From contig NZ_CP081006.1 in assembly GCF_022317005.1 (NCBI RefSeq), positions 2,294,001 through 2,358,000 of the forward strand: 64,000 bases of DNA. Direction: 5' to 3'. Shown here in pieces: positions 1 to 8,466 of this stretch. The DNA is from Mycobacterium sp. IDR2000157661 (GTDB lineage: Bacteria; Actinomycetota; Actinomycetes; Mycobacteriales; Mycobacteriaceae). Within the stretch, counting starts at the first letter, position 1. Each line of letters begins with the position of its first letter. Both the position numbers and the translations under genes were made by a program. Below the pieces are notes generated by a model that was not told the DNA's origin, did not search any database, and worked only from the letters and a program-made list of their open reading frames with translations.

Positions 1-538
1 GCACGTCGGTCACGCCTTCGTCGCGGTGCATGACCCCGTCGGCCCATGCCCGCACCTGGGCGCGGTCCTGCTGGGGCACGCCCATCAACTCCGAGATGAC
101 GTCCATCGGCAGCTTGCCCGCGAACTCGTCGACATAGTCGACGGTGCCCTCGGCCGACTTCTCGAGCATGGTGTCGAGGTGTTGGACCGCGATCTCGGTG
201 ACGCGCGGTTCGAGTTCCCGGATGCGTCGCGGGGTGAACCCCTTGGAGACCAGCGTGCGCAGACGCAAGTGGGCCGGGTCGTCCATCGCCAGAAACGACA
301 TGGTCTTGGAGGCGTGCGGACCGCGAGAGGCCGGATCCAGCGACACGCCGAACTTGTTCGACAAGGTGGTGCTGTTGCGGAAGCCCTGCAACACGTCCTG
401 GTGGCGCGACAAGGCCCAGAAGCCCAACTCGTCGTTGCGATACAGCGGGGCCTCGTCGCGCAGTCGCTTGTAATACGGATACGGATCTTCGTGGAAGTCG
501 TAGTCGTAGGGGTCCAGGGTCAAGTCAGTGCACGTCAA
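1..538 (-). CDS. cyp123: Cytochrome P450, N-terminal part (cut by window edge)
   Basis: Only the first ~179 residues are present; the gene runs off the left edge, so the I-helix and heme-cysteine loop are not visible. What can be read is a normal bacterial class I P450 N-terminus: a proline/tyrosine-rich start with DPYPYYKRLRDEAPLY, the C-helix region HLRLRTLVSKGFTPRRI and the following D/E-helix segment. The start is taken as TTG at 538, whose bases overlap the stop of the upstream TetR gene (TTGA), so the two are translationally coupled. A TetR gene directly upstream and aldA diverging from it match the cyp123 locus of M. tuberculosis, which lies next to cyp51; that is the basis of the symbol. 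The likely role is a ferredoxin-dependent monooxygenase; the substrate is unknown. Confidence 0.8.
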   Translation of the reverse strand, partial: MTCTDLTLDPYDYDFHEDPYPYYKRLRDEAPLYRNDELGFWALSRHQDVLQGFRNSTTLSNKFGVSLDPASRGPHASKTMSFLAMDDPAHLRLRTLVSKGFTPRRIRELEPRVTEIAVQHLDTMLEKSAEGTVDYVDEFAGKLPMDVISELMGVPQQDRAQVRAWADGVMHRDEGVTDV

Positions 539-1143
539 CGGTCATCTCCGACGATGAGGCCCACCACGTAGCTGAGGCGGTCGGCGATCTGGTGATAGGT
601 GAAGGCGCCGCTGCCCGCGTTGACCAGCGCGCCGAAGTAGGTCATCTCGAGGGCCGACAACGTTCGCGCGTCGGCGTCAGGGCCCAGCGCCGACCGGATT
701 CGCCGGTGGATCTCGGCGCCGATGCGCTCGCGCACGGTCCGCACCGCCGGGTCGTTGCCGCTCAGCAGGGCCGTCGTGCAGGCGGCCGCGACCTCCGGTT
801 CGTCGGCCACCATCAACGCCATGCTGCGCAGGGCCTTCTCCACGCGCACCAGCCGACTGTCGTTGACGTCGGTGAAGTACGGCACCTGGCGCATCAGGTC
901 GAGGTAGATCTCGGCGATCAGATGGTTCTTCGAGGAGAAGTACGTATACGCGGTCGCGGATGCGACCTTGGCCCGCGCCGCGACCGCCCGCACGGTCAGG
1001 TCGGCATAGGAGGACTCCCGCAGCATGTCCAGACCCGCGGTCAGAACCCTGCGGAAGGTTTCCTCCTGCCGACGGTTGCGGGGGGTCTCAGCGGCAGCCG
1101 CGGGCACGGCTCCTGTGATCGCAACCATCGGTTCGCTGGACAC
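535..1143 (-). CDS. TetR/AcrR-family transcriptional regulator
   Basis: A 202-residue one-domain repressor. The helix-turn-helix is at about residues 45-70 (LTVRAVAARAKVASATAYTYF, recognition helix ending in the TYF signature), followed by an all-helical ligand-binding domain. GTG at 1143 is preferred because TAACTT lies 6 bases upstream on the same strand, giving a leaderless transcript; an ATG five codons in (1128) is the alternative. The gene overlaps the P450 downstream and diverges from aldA. A perfect palindrome, GGACACTTGTCC, covers its start and recurs before aldA, so it probably represses both arms until a catabolic intermediate binds. Its position corresponds to Rv0767c of M. tuberculosis. 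The ligand is unknown. Confidence 0.9.
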   Translation of the reverse strand: MSSEPMVAITGAVPAAAAETPRNRRQEETFRRVLTAGLDMLRESSYADLTVRAVAARAKVASATAYTYFSSKNHLIAEIYLDLMRQVPYFTDVNDSRLVRVEKALRSMALMVADEPEVAAACTTALLSGNDPAVRTVRERIGAEIHRRIRSALGPDADARTLSALEMTYFGALVNAGSGAFTYHQIADRLSYVVGLIVGDDR

Positions 1144-1155
1144 TTGTCCAAGTTA
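1137..1155 (-). promoter_or_regulatory. TetR promoter and operator copy 1
   Basis: The 14-bp perfect palindrome TGGACACTTGTCCA (1137-1150) sits over the predicted transcription start and GTG codon of the TetR gene. The -10 box TAACTT (minus strand, 1155-1150) abuts it. The same 12-bp core recurs at 1249-1260. Autorepression by the TetR is inferred from position and symmetry. Confidence 0.65.
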
Positions 1156-1202
1156 TCCGACAGTCGTCCCGATAGGCAAGTACCGAGCTTAGGACGGCGT
1201 GC

Positions 1203-1260
1203 TTGCCACGCGCTGTGCACAGCGGCTAAGGTTCGTGGCGAAGATACCGGACACTTGTCC
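1203..1260 (+). promoter_or_regulatory. aldA promoter and operator copy 2
   Basis: TTGCCA (1203-1208), an 18-base spacer and TAAGGT (1227-1232) form a plausible SigA promoter for aldA. The palindrome GGACACTTGTCC (1249-1260) lies about 10-20 bases after the predicted start of transcription, a roadblock position for a repressor. It is identical to the core of the operator at the TetR start, with centres 111 bp apart. Confidence 0.6.
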
Positions 1261-1282
1261 AGCCTCGGTGAACGGAGCGCAC

Positions 1283-2749
1283 ATGGCAGTGCTGGCCAAC
1301 CGCGAGAGTCAGTTGCTCATCGACGGCAAGCTCGTCGCAGGCAGCGGGGGCTCGTTTGAGACCGTCAACCCGGCGACCGAGGAGGTGCTCGGCGTCGCCG
1401 CCGACGCGACCACCGACGACATGGGCCGCGCCATCGAGGCGGCCCGCCGCGCGTTCGACGACACACACTGGTCGACCGACACCGAGCTGCGGGTGCGCTG
1501 CATCCGCCAGCTGCAGCAGGTGCTGCGCGACAACTTGGAAGAGTTGCGGGACCTGACGATTTCCGAAGTCGGTGCGCCGCGGATGCTGACCTCGGCGGCC
1601 CAGCTCGAGGGGCCGGTCGAGGACCTGAGCTTCTGCGCCGACACCGCCGAGTCGTACCAGTGGGTCACCGATCTCGGCATCGCCTCGCCCATGGGAATAA
1701 AGACCGAACGCAGGATCGCCCGCGAGGCCGTCGGCGTCGTGGGCGCCATCACCCCGTGGAACTTTCCGCACCAGATCAACTTGGCCAAGCTCGGGCCTGC
1801 GCTGGCGGCGGGCAACACCGTCGTGCTCAAGCCTGCCCCGGACACGCCGTGGTGTGCAGCGGCGATCGGCGAGCTGATCGCCGAGCACACCGACATCCCG
1901 CCCGGCGTGGTCAACATCGTGACCTCGAGTGACCACGGCGTCGGCGCGCTGCTGTCCAAAGACCCTCGGGTGGACATGGTTTCGTTCACCGGATCGACGG
2001 CCACCGGGCGTGCGGTGATGGCCGACGGTGCGGCGACCATCAAGCGGGTGTTCCTCGAACTCGGCGGCAAGTCGGCGTTCCTGGTGCTCGACGACGCGGA
2101 CCTGGCGGGCGCCTGCTCGATGTCGGCGTTCACCGCGTCGATGCACGCCGGTCAAGGCTGCGCGATCACCACGCGCCTTGTGGTGCCCCGCGCCCGTTAC
2201 GACGAAGCCGTCGAGGCGGCCGCCGCGACCATGGCCGGCCTGAAGCCGGGCGATCCGCAGGACGCCGGAACCATCTGCGGGCCCGTGATCTCGGCCCGCC
2301 AGCGTGATCGCGTGCAGGGCTACCTCGACTCGGCCGTCGAGCAGGGCGGCAGGTTCGCGTGCGGGGGCGGGCGCCCGGCGGACCGCGACACCGGGTACTT
2401 CATCGAGCCAACCGTGATCGCCGGCCTGGACAACACCGCGAGGGTCGCCCGTGAGGAGATCTTCGGCCCGGTGCTGACCGTGATCGCCCACGACGGCGAT
2501 GACGACGCCGTGCGCATCGCCAACGACTCGCCTTACGGGTTGAGCGGAACGGTGTTCTCCGCCGACGAGGAGCGCGCCAACCGGATCGCGGCACGGATGC
2601 GGGTGGGCACGGTCAACATCAACGGCGGTGTCTGGTACTCGGCCGACATGCCGTTCGGCGGATACAAGCAGTCGGGCGTCGGCCGTGAGATGGGCCTGGC
2701 CGGCTTCGAGGAGTACTTGGAGACCAAGGCGATCGCCACCGCGCGGTGA
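1283..2749 (+). CDS. aldA: NAD(P)-dependent aldehyde dehydrogenase
   Basis: A 488-residue member of the aldehyde dehydrogenase superfamily that oxidises an aldehyde to the acid with NAD(P). The nucleotide-binding segment GVVGAITPWNFPHQINLAKL is near residues 150-170, the glutamate motif LELGGKSAFLVLDDAD near 255, and the catalytic cysteine is in GQGCAITTRL near 290. The C-terminal FGGYKQSGVGREMG motif is intact. ATG at 1283 was chosen because GGAG lies a few bases upstream and the length matches the family (~490). It heads a four- or five-gene unit diverging from the TetR and P450 genes. Within the cluster it would oxidise an aldehyde made by the P450 or the SDR. The substrate cannot be read from the sequence. 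Confidence 0.93.
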   Translation: MAVLANRESQLLIDGKLVAGSGGSFETVNPATEEVLGVAADATTDDMGRAIEAARRAFDDTHWSTDTELRVRCIRQLQQVLRDNLEELRDLTISEVGAPRMLTSAAQLEGPVEDLSFCADTAESYQWVTDLGIASPMGIKTERRIAREAVGVVGAITPWNFPHQINLAKLGPALAAGNTVVLKPAPDTPWCAAAIGELIAEHTDIPPGVVNIVTSSDHGVGALLSKDPRVDMVSFTGSTATGRAVMADGAATIKRVFLELGGKSAFLVLDDADLAGACSMSAFTASMHAGQGCAITTRLVVPRARYDEAVEAAAATMAGLKPGDPQDAGTICGPVISARQRDRVQGYLDSAVEQGGRFACGGGRPADRDTGYFIEPTVIAGLDNTARVAREEIFGPVLTVIAHDGDDDAVRIANDSPYGLSGTVFSADEERANRIAARMRVGTVNINGGVWYSADMPFGGYKQSGVGREMGLAGFEEYLETKAIATAR

Positions 2750-2766
2750 AGTCGGAAGGAAGACAG

Positions 2767-3519
2767 ATGGGGCAGTTCGAGGACAAGATAGCGATCGTCA
2801 CCGGTGCCGGTGGCGGCATCGGTCAGGCATACGCCGAGGCGCTGGCCCGCGAGGGGGCGGCCGTCGTCGTCGCCGACATCAACACCGAGGGCGCACAGAA
2901 GGTCGTCGACGGCATCAAGGGTGAGGGCGGCAATGCGCTGGCCGTGCGGGTCGACGTGTCGGACCCGGATTCAGCCAAGGACATGGCCGCGCAGACACTT
3001 TCGGAGTTCGGCGGCATCGACTACCTGGTCAACAACGCCGCCATCTTCGGCGGTATGAAGCTGGACTTCCTGATCACCGTCGACTGGGACTACTACAAGA
3101 AGTTCATGAGCGTGAACATGGACGGCGCGCTGGTGTGCACCCGCGCGGTGTACAAGAAGATGGCCAAGCGCGGCGGCGGGGCGATCGTCAACCAGTCCTC
3201 CACCGCGGCCTGGCTGTACTCGAACTTCTACGGCCTGGCCAAGGTCGGGATCAACGGCCTCACCCAGCAGCTGGCCACCGAGCTCGGCGGGCAGAACATC
3301 CGCGTCAACGCGATCGCGCCGGGGCCCATCGACACCGAGGCCAACCGCACCACCACGCCGCAGGAGATGGTCGCCGATATCGTCAAGGGAATTCCGTTGT
3401 CGCGCATGGGCCAACCGGAGGACCTGGTCGGCATGTGCCTGTTCCTGCTGTCGGATCAGGCCAAGTGGATCACCGGCCAGATCTTCAATGTCGACGGCGG
3501 ACAGATCATTCGCTCATGA
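2767..3519 (+). CDS. SDR-family oxidoreductase
   Basis: A 250-residue classical short-chain dehydrogenase. The TGAGGGIG cofactor motif is near residues 13-20, NNAA near 90, and the catalytic Ser and YxxxK region appears as SSTAAWLYSNFYGLAK near 145-160. The C-terminal WITGQIFNVDGG is typical of the family. ATG at 2767 follows a good ribosome site (GGAAGGAAG); an in-frame GTG at 2746 overlaps the aldA stop but has no such site. The enzyme would interconvert an alcohol and a ketone with NAD(P)(H). It is co-transcribed with aldA and overlaps the next gene by four bases, so the two act in one pathway. It corresponds to Rv0769. Confidence 0.92.
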   Translation: MGQFEDKIAIVTGAGGGIGQAYAEALAREGAAVVVADINTEGAQKVVDGIKGEGGNALAVRVDVSDPDSAKDMAAQTLSEFGGIDYLVNNAAIFGGMKLDFLITVDWDYYKKFMSVNMDGALVCTRAVYKKMAKRGGGAIVNQSSTAAWLYSNFYGLAKVGINGLTQQLATELGGQNIRVNAIAPGPIDTEANRTTTPQEMVADIVKGIPLSRMGQPEDLVGMCLFLLSDQAKWITGQIFNVDGGQIIRS

Positions 3520-4364
3520 GTGACGTCAAGCTCGGCTACATCGGCCTCGGCAACATGGGTGCGCCGATGGCCAAGCGGATGGTGGACTGGCCGGGCGGCC
3601 TGATCGTGTTCGACGTGCGCACCGAGGCGATGACGCCGCTGGCCGAGGTGGGTGCCTTGCTGGCCGACAATGTCGCCGACGTGGCGTCCGCCGACATCAT
3701 CAGCGTGACGGTGCTCAACGACGCTCAGGTCCGCGAGGTGGTCGGCGAGCTCGCCTCACATGCCGAACCCGGCACCGTCATCGCGATTCACTCGACAATC
3801 AGCCCGGACACCGCGGTCGAGCTCTCGGAACAGTTGCGTGGGCAGGAGATTCACATCGTCGACGCACCTGTCACCGGAGGGGGCGCCGCCGCTGAGAAGG
3901 GCGAGTTGGCGGTCATGGTCGGCGCAGAGCGGGACGTCTACGAGCGCATCAAGCCGGCGTTCAAGCAGTTCGCCTCGATGGTTGTGCATGCCGGTGCGCC
4001 GGGTGCGGGCACGCGGATGAAGCTGGCACGCAACATGCTGACGTTCACCTCCTACGCCGCGGCCTGTGAGGCGATGAAGCTGGCCGAGGCGGCCGGCTTG
4101 AACCTGCAGACGCTCGGCAAGGTGGTGCGGCACAGCGATGCTCAGAGCGGCGGTCCCGGCGCGATCATCGTGCGCGAGGACACCGCGCAGCTGACGCCCG
4201 ACCATTGGCTCTATGACGCGTTCACCCATACCCGCGGGCTGGGAGAGAAGGACCTTAGCCTGGCGTTGGAACTCGGTAAGGACAGCGACGTCGAGCTTCC
4301 GCTCGCCGAGGTCGCGCTGAAGAACCTGGCAGCCGGACTCGGTGTGCCGCACGCGAAGGAGTAG
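3516..4364 (+). CDS. NAD-binding beta-hydroxyacid dehydrogenase family protein
   Basis: A 282-residue enzyme of the 6-phosphogluconate / 3-hydroxyisobutyrate dehydrogenase family. The N-terminal Rossmann motif is GYIGLGNMGAPMAKRM (residues 6-21). The substrate loop VDAPVTGGGAAAEKGELAVMVG near 115-135 matches the family DAPVSGG signature. The C-terminal helical domain contains the expected lysine region (RMKLARNML). The ATG overlaps the SDR stop as ATGA, a sign of translational coupling. The likely reaction is NAD-dependent oxidation of a branched or short hydroxy acid. It is part of the aldA cluster and corresponds to Rv0770. The true substrate is unknown. Confidence 0.9.
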   Translation: MSDVKLGYIGLGNMGAPMAKRMVDWPGGLIVFDVRTEAMTPLAEVGALLADNVADVASADIISVTVLNDAQVREVVGELASHAEPGTVIAIHSTISPDTAVELSEQLRGQEIHIVDAPVTGGGAAAEKGELAVMVGAERDVYERIKPAFKQFASMVVHAGAPGAGTRMKLARNMLTFTSYAAACEAMKLAEAAGLNLQTLGKVVRHSDAQSGGPGAIIVREDTAQLTPDHWLYDAFTHTRGLGEKDLSLALELGKDSDVELPLAEVALKNLAAGLGVPHAKE

Positions 4365-4394
4365 CCGACTTCGCACGCGAGGAGGAAGAAGGAT

Positions 4395-4835
4395 ATGGAC
4401 GAGTTGCGCCGCAAGGGCCTCGAGAAGATGAACGAGGTCTACGGCTGGGAGATGCCCGACATGCCGGGCGACTACTTCGCGCTGACCGCCGACCATCTCT
4501 TCGGCACCATCTGGTCGCGGCCGGGTCTGTCGATGCGCGACAAGCGGATCATGACGCTGACCGTGGTCACGGCGCTGGGGATATCGGATCTGGCCGAGAT
4601 CCAGGCCAATGCCGCGTTGGCCAACGGGGAGATCACAGAGGACGAGCTCAAGGAGATGGCCATCTTCCTCACCCATTATCTGGGTTTCCCGCTGGGCTCA
4701 AAGCTCGACGGGGTGGCGACGAAGGTGATCAACAATCGCCGCAAGGCCGCCGAGAAGGGCTCAGGCGAGGACAAGAAGGCCAACGTCAACGCGGCGCTCA
4801 ACATGCACTCGGGAAGCAGCCTCGATGACAAGTAG
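4395..4835 (+). CDS. Carboxymuconolactone decarboxylase-family protein
   Basis: A 146-residue, all-helical CMD/AhpD-like protein. The core is RDKRIMTLTVVTALGISDLAEIQANAALANG..., which matches the family pattern, but the two AhpD cysteines (CxxC) are absent, so it is unlikely to be a peroxidase partner. The ribosome site GAGGAGGAAGAAGG is strong and the start ATG clear. The C-terminus is lysine-rich and extended. It overlaps the next gene by 11 bases. Its place in the aldA unit suggests a decarboxylase or lyase step or a small binding protein in the same catabolic pathway. It corresponds to Rv0771. Confidence 0.85.
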   Translation: MDELRRKGLEKMNEVYGWEMPDMPGDYFALTADHLFGTIWSRPGLSMRDKRIMTLTVVTALGISDLAEIQANAALANGEITEDELKEMAIFLTHYLGFPLGSKLDGVATKVINNRRKAAEKGSGEDKKANVNAALNMHSGSSLDDK

Positions 4836-6051
4836 GTACGCCGAGCTGTCGCGCGAGGAACTGGCGAAGCTGGTCCCGGAGCTGCTGCTCATCGGCCAGC
4901 TGATCGACCGCTCCGGAATGGCCTGGTGCATCAGCAATTTCGGCCGTAGCGAGATGCTGCAGATCGCTATCGAGGAATGGATGGGCGCCAGCCCGATCTA
5001 CACCAGGCGCATGCAGAAGGCGCTCAAGTACGAGGGCGTCGACGTCATCACCATCTTCAAGGGCCTGCAGCTCGACATCGGCGCACCGCCGCAGTTCATG
5101 GATTTCCGGTACACCGTGCACGACCGGTGGCACGGCGAGTTCCATCTGGATCACTGCGGCGCGCTGCTGGATGTGGAACCGATGGGCGAGGAGTACGTGC
5201 GTGGCATGTGCCACGACATCGAGGATCCGACCTTCGACGCCACCGCCGTCGCGACGAACCGCAGAGCCCAGATCCGGCCGATCCACCGCCCGCCCCGCAT
5301 GCCTGCCGACCGTCATCCGCACTGCGCATGGACGGTGGTCATCGACGAGTCACATCCGGAGGTCCCGGACCACCCGGTGCTCGAGGTGGTGGGCCGGACC
5401 CGCGCTGCCCGAACGGAATTGGATCCGATCGACCCGTCGGGCGAGGGCCGGTCGGACTACTCGGGCGCGTTGGTGTCGGACTTCGACTTCGCGGCGTACT
5501 CGCATTCGGCGCTGGTGCGCATGGCTGACGAGGTCTGCCTGCAGATGCACCTGCTGAACTTGTCGTTCGTCATCGCCGTCGGCAAGCGGGCCGGCACCGA
5601 CGTGGAACTGGCCAAGGAGATCTGCACCAAGCAGCTCATCGGCTTGGCCGGGATCGCCGCCGAGCGGATCCACCGTGCCCTGCACCTGCCCGGTGGCATC
5701 GAGGGCGCGGTGCGGACGATGCGGTTACATCCCATGCTCAACCCGGCGGCATATGTCGACGCCGAGTTCGGCCCGGACGTCGTGCATGTGCGACGCTCGC
5801 CGGCGCACGAGGACGGTGCATGGGTGTCGCTGGTGACGCCGGACGAACGGCGCCCACTGCAAGCGGCCGTCGCCGCGGTGGACAGGCATCTCGACGTGGA
5901 CGTCTCGGGAGTCGCTGAGGACTGGACCGCTCGGGTCGTCCAAACCGACACCGAGGCCGAGGAATTCTCCGAGGTGTCGGTCACCAAGGTCAGCGGTGGA
6001 GCATCGTGGGTGTTCGAGGACCGCAAGTCGCTGCCGCTGACGGTGCTGTGA
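4825..6051 (+). CDS. Conserved hypothetical protein, last gene of the aldA cluster
   Basis: A 408-residue protein I do not recognise. The start overlaps the CMD gene by 11 bases, so it belongs to the same operon. It has no signal peptide or membrane segment. The middle (about residues 90-175) is unusually rich in His and Cys: HDRWHGEFHLDHCG, then RGMCHDIEDPTFDATA, then a HRPPRMPADRHPHCAW stretch. This spacing could bind a metal, but no known motif is complete. The C-terminal half has helical segments (RMADEVCLQMHLLNLSFV and ELAKEICTKQLIGLAGIAAERI). Its cluster contains P450, aldehyde dehydrogenase, SDR and hydroxyacid dehydrogenase genes, so a role in turnover of the same compound is likely. 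Confidence 0.75.
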   Translation: MTSRYAELSREELAKLVPELLLIGQLIDRSGMAWCISNFGRSEMLQIAIEEWMGASPIYTRRMQKALKYEGVDVITIFKGLQLDIGAPPQFMDFRYTVHDRWHGEFHLDHCGALLDVEPMGEEYVRGMCHDIEDPTFDATAVATNRRAQIRPIHRPPRMPADRHPHCAWTVVIDESHPEVPDHPVLEVVGRTRAARTELDPIDPSGEGRSDYSGALVSDFDFAAYSHSALVRMADEVCLQMHLLNLSFVIAVGKRAGTDVELAKEICTKQLIGLAGIAAERIHRALHLPGGIEGAVRTMRLHPMLNPAAYVDAEFGPDVVHVRRSPAHEDGAWVSLVTPDERRPLQAAVAAVDRHLDVDVSGVAEDWTARVVQTDTEAEEFSEVSVTKVSGGASWVFEDRKSLPLTVL

Positions 6052-6061
6052 CGGAGTCGGT

Positions 6062-6571
6062 TCAGTCGCCTTCCGCTTCAGGCGGGTTCAGTTCGCCGTA
6101 CTCATCGCCGAGTGCGCGGATGCGGCCGGCGATGGCATCCAGGTCGGCATTCGAGCGGTGGATGATCTCGGCGACTTCGCCTGCGCCCTTGCTCACCACC
6201 GGCAGCAGCATCCGCTCACCCAGTGGGGTCCTCGGCACGCTGGAGGCGGCGTCGACCACCCACTGCCTGACCGCATCGAGGTCGCGTCGGCCGGCCGACA
6301 CCACGGCTGCGGACCGGTCGATCTCGGCTTTCAGCCGCTCGTCCAGATCCGCCATCGCGCCCAGCGCACCGCTCTGTCGTCGGTTGGCTTCGGCATAGTC
6401 GTCTGAGGCCGCACCGGTCCAATCCGGCGTCGGGCCTGCCGTTTGGAGCTCACTCTGCAACCGCCGAAATCGGGTGCTCTCGTCGAAGTCGTCGCCGCCC
6501 CGCGGGGTCCCCTCCCCGAACGTGCTCCGCGCCAGCTCCCACGTTGTCAGGAACGCCTCCAGAACACCCAC
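6062..6571 (-). CDS. EspA/EspE-family type VII secretion substrate-like protein
   Basis: A 169-residue protein starting at GTG 6571. The N-terminus GVLEAFLTTWELARSTFGEG matches the N-terminal signature of EspA/EspE-type ESX-1-associated proteins, and a helix-turn-helix WTG motif follows (W51-T-G53, then ASDDYAEANRRQ). The rest is long amphipathic helices, as expected for PE/WXG-like substrates. The usual C-terminal extension of EspA/EspE is missing. It is the last gene of a P450-TetR unit, 20 bases after the TetR stop. No ESX machinery, PE/PPE partner or chaperone is visible in the window, so it would need a secretion system encoded elsewhere. The family call rests on motif recognition; the function is not established. 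Confidence 0.72.
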   Translation of the reverse strand: MGVLEAFLTTWELARSTFGEGTPRGGDDFDESTRFRRLQSELQTAGPTPDWTGAASDDYAEANRRQSGALGAMADLDERLKAEIDRSAAVVSAGRRDLDAVRQWVVDAASSVPRTPLGERMLLPVVSKGAGEVAEIIHRSNADLDAIAGRIRALGDEYGELNPPEAEGD

Positions 6572-6591
6572 GTTGAGGAGTCTAAGGCTGG

Positions 6592-7209
6592 TCAACCGGC
6601 AGGGTTGGCGGCAATTTTCGGGGCCACCGCTGCACCCACCCAGCGCCGCAGATAATCGCGCAACTCGGTACCCCGGCGCGGCGGGCGGCCCGGATCGATG
6701 ATGAACGACTGGATGATTCGCAGGAGATGCTCCGCTAGCTCGTCGAGGTCGGCGTCGGACAGGCCTAGCGCCTCCCAGTCCACATCGAACCGGCGCAACA
6801 TCGAATTGGCGAACCGCAGCGCGACATCGGAGGTGACGGTATGGCTGAACGCGCTGGCCCGCCCCGGCATCAGCAGCAGACCGATGTGCTTGTCGCTTGG
6901 CAGCCACTCCAGCGCGGTGGCGATGCCCTCGGCGACGGCGTCCTCTGGGTCGGTCACGCCCTGAAGGTGCGCCGCCAGCCGGTCCAGGAAGCCGGTCGCG
7001 GCACGCTGAGCCGACGCCTGCAGCAGCGCGTCGGTACTCGGAAAATAGCGGTAGACCGTCTGGCGGGTGACGCCCAGCGTGCGGGCCACGTCGGTGATCG
7101 AGAAGTCCGCGCCGCGCGCGTCGATGGCCCCGCCCGCGGCGTCGAGAATCCGGTTGACGGCCTCCTCGTCGGTGGCCGGCGCCGACCCGGACCAACCGTG
7201 AGTGCGCAC
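6592..7209 (-). CDS. TetR/AcrR-family transcriptional regulator
   Basis: A 205-residue repressor. The HTH lies at about residues 35-62 (FSITDVARTLGVTRQTVYRYFPS), followed by a helical effector domain. It lies 13 bases downstream of a CYP125-like P450. TAGGAT six bases before the GTG start (7216-7221 on the minus strand) gives it an additional leaderless promoter. The 27-bp palindrome before the P450 (8467-8493) is the best candidate for its operator, so it is likely to control the P450 and possibly purD. The inducer is probably a lipid or sterol-like P450 substrate, but this is inferred only from the neighbour. Confidence 0.88.
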   Translation of the reverse strand: MRTHGWSGSAPATDEEAVNRILDAAGGAIDARGADFSITDVARTLGVTRQTVYRYFPSTDALLQASAQRAATGFLDRLAAHLQGVTDPEDAVAEGIATALEWLPSDKHIGLLLMPGRASAFSHTVTSDVALRFANSMLRRFDVDWEALGLSDADLDELAEHLLRIIQSFIIDPGRPPRRGTELRDYLRRWVGAAVAPKIAANPAG

Positions 7210-7215
7210 GTCGCA

Positions 7216-7221
7216 ATCCTA
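7216..7221 (-). promoter_or_regulatory. -10 element of the internal TetR promoter
   Basis: TAGGAT on the minus strand, six bases before the GTG of the TetR gene at 7209. It fits the TANNNT-N5-8-start pattern repeated throughout this window and would let the regulator be made without the P450. Confidence 0.5.
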
Positions 7222-7222
7222 C

Positions 7223-8458
7223 TCAGCCGCGATAGGAGACCTGCAGATCCTTGACGCCGTTGATCCATCCCGACCGGAGCCGTTGCGGCTCGGCCACTTT
7301 GGCGATGTGCGGAATCTGTTCGGCGATCTCGTTGAAGATCAGCTTGATCTCCATGCGGGCCAGGTTGGCGCCGATGCAGAAGTGCGCGCCGTTGCCGCCG
7401 AACGCCAGATGCGGGTTCGGGTTGCGCAGCACGTCGAACCGGAAGGGGTGCTCGAAGACGTCCTCGTCGAAGTTGGCCGAACTGTAGAACAATCCGGCAC
7501 GCTGGCCTTCACGGATCGTGACCCCGCCGATCTCGACGTCCGTCAGCGCCGTTCGCTGGAAGCAGTGCACCGGTGTGGCCCAGCGGATGATCTCGTCGAC
7601 GGCGGACTCCGGGCGCTCGCGCTTGAACAGCTCCCACTGATCGGGATGTTCGAAGAACGCATTCATGCCGTGGGTCATGGCGTTGCGCGTGGTCTCGTTT
7701 CCGGCGACCGCGAGAAGGATGACGAAGAACGCGAACTCGACATCCTCGAGCTTCTCGCCCTCGAGGTCGGCCTCGATGAGCCGGGTGACGATGTCGTCGG
7801 CCGGGCAGCGGCGGCGTTCCTCGGCCATGCCGTACGCGTAGGCCATCAGCTCGGCGTTGGCGGTGGTGGGATCCGAGTCGTAGTCGGGGTCGTCGGTGTT
7901 CATGATCGAGTTGGTCCAACTGAACAACTTTTCGCGATCGCCCTCCGGCACTCCGATCAGGTCGGCGATGGCCAGCAGCGGCAACCGCATGGCAACGTCA
8001 TCGACAAAATTGCCGGACTCCTTCTCGCTTGCAGCGGCGACGATGTCGTGGGCGGCGACCGCCAGCCTCTCCTCCAGCGCCGCGACAGCGCGCGGGGTGA
8101 ACAGCCGTGACACCAGCTTCCGCAGCCGAGTGTGCTCGGGTGCGTCGTGGTTGATCAGCAGCGCCTTGGTGAGGTCGAGTTGCTCGGCGGTCATGCCTTC
8201 GGGGAAGCGCATCACGGCGCCCTTGCGGTTGGTCGACCACAGGTCGCTGTGCCGTGAGATCGACTTGATGTCGTCATGGCGACTGACCACCCAGTAGCCG
8301 CCGTCGTCGAACACCGTCGCTCCCGGGGGCTGCTCGTTCCACCACACCGGCGCGGTCTTGCGCAGTTCGGCGAACTCGGTGACGGGAATGCCGTGCAGCA
8401 GCACCTCGGGGTCGGTGAAGTCGAACCGGGGGCCGAACGGACATGTGCTCTGCGTCAT
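7223..8458 (-). CDS. Cytochrome P450, CYP125-like
   Basis: A 411-residue P450 with all key elements: I-helix [10 protein letters not shown], the ExxR pair in DEIIRW, and the heme loop [16 protein letters not shown] with the ligand cysteine at about residue 361. The N-terminus ([35 protein letters not shown]) closely resembles CYP125, the steroid C26/C27 monooxygenase, which suggests a sterol or other alicyclic lipid substrate. ATG at 8458 was chosen; upstream in-frame ATG (8470) and TTG (8485) codons fall inside a 27-bp palindrome. It is first in a P450-TetR-EspA-like unit and diverges from purD. The gene is absent from this locus in M. tuberculosis, so it is an insertion relative to that genome. 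Redox partners are not encoded nearby. Confidence 0.88.
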   Translation of the reverse strand: MTQSTCPFGPRFDFTDPEVLLHGIPVTEFAELRKTAPVWWNEQPPGATVFDDGGYWVVSRHDDIKSISRHSDLWSTNRKGAVMRFPEGMTAEQLDLTKALLINHDAPEHTRLRKLVSRLFTPRAVAALEERLAVAAHDIVAAASEKESGNFVDDVAMRLPLLAIADLIGVPEGDREKLFSWTNSIMNTDDPDYDSDPTTANAELMAYAYGMAEERRRCPADDIVTRLIEADLEGEKLEDVEFAFFVILLAVAGNETTRNAMTHGMNAFFEHPDQWELFKRERPESAVDEIIRWATPVHCFQRTALTDVEIGGVTIREGQRAGLFYSSANFDEDVFEHPFRFDVLRNPNPHLAFGGNGAHFCIGANLARMEIKLIFNEIAEQIPHIAKVAEPQRLRSGWINGVKDLQVSYRG

Positions 8459-8466
8459 ACATTTGA

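Noticed and set aside
6572..7216. N-terminal extension of the EspA/EspE-like frame up to 7216
   Set aside because: This part overlaps the TetR gene out of frame and is Arg/Gly-rich with no family match. The EspA/EspE signature starts directly after GTG 6571.
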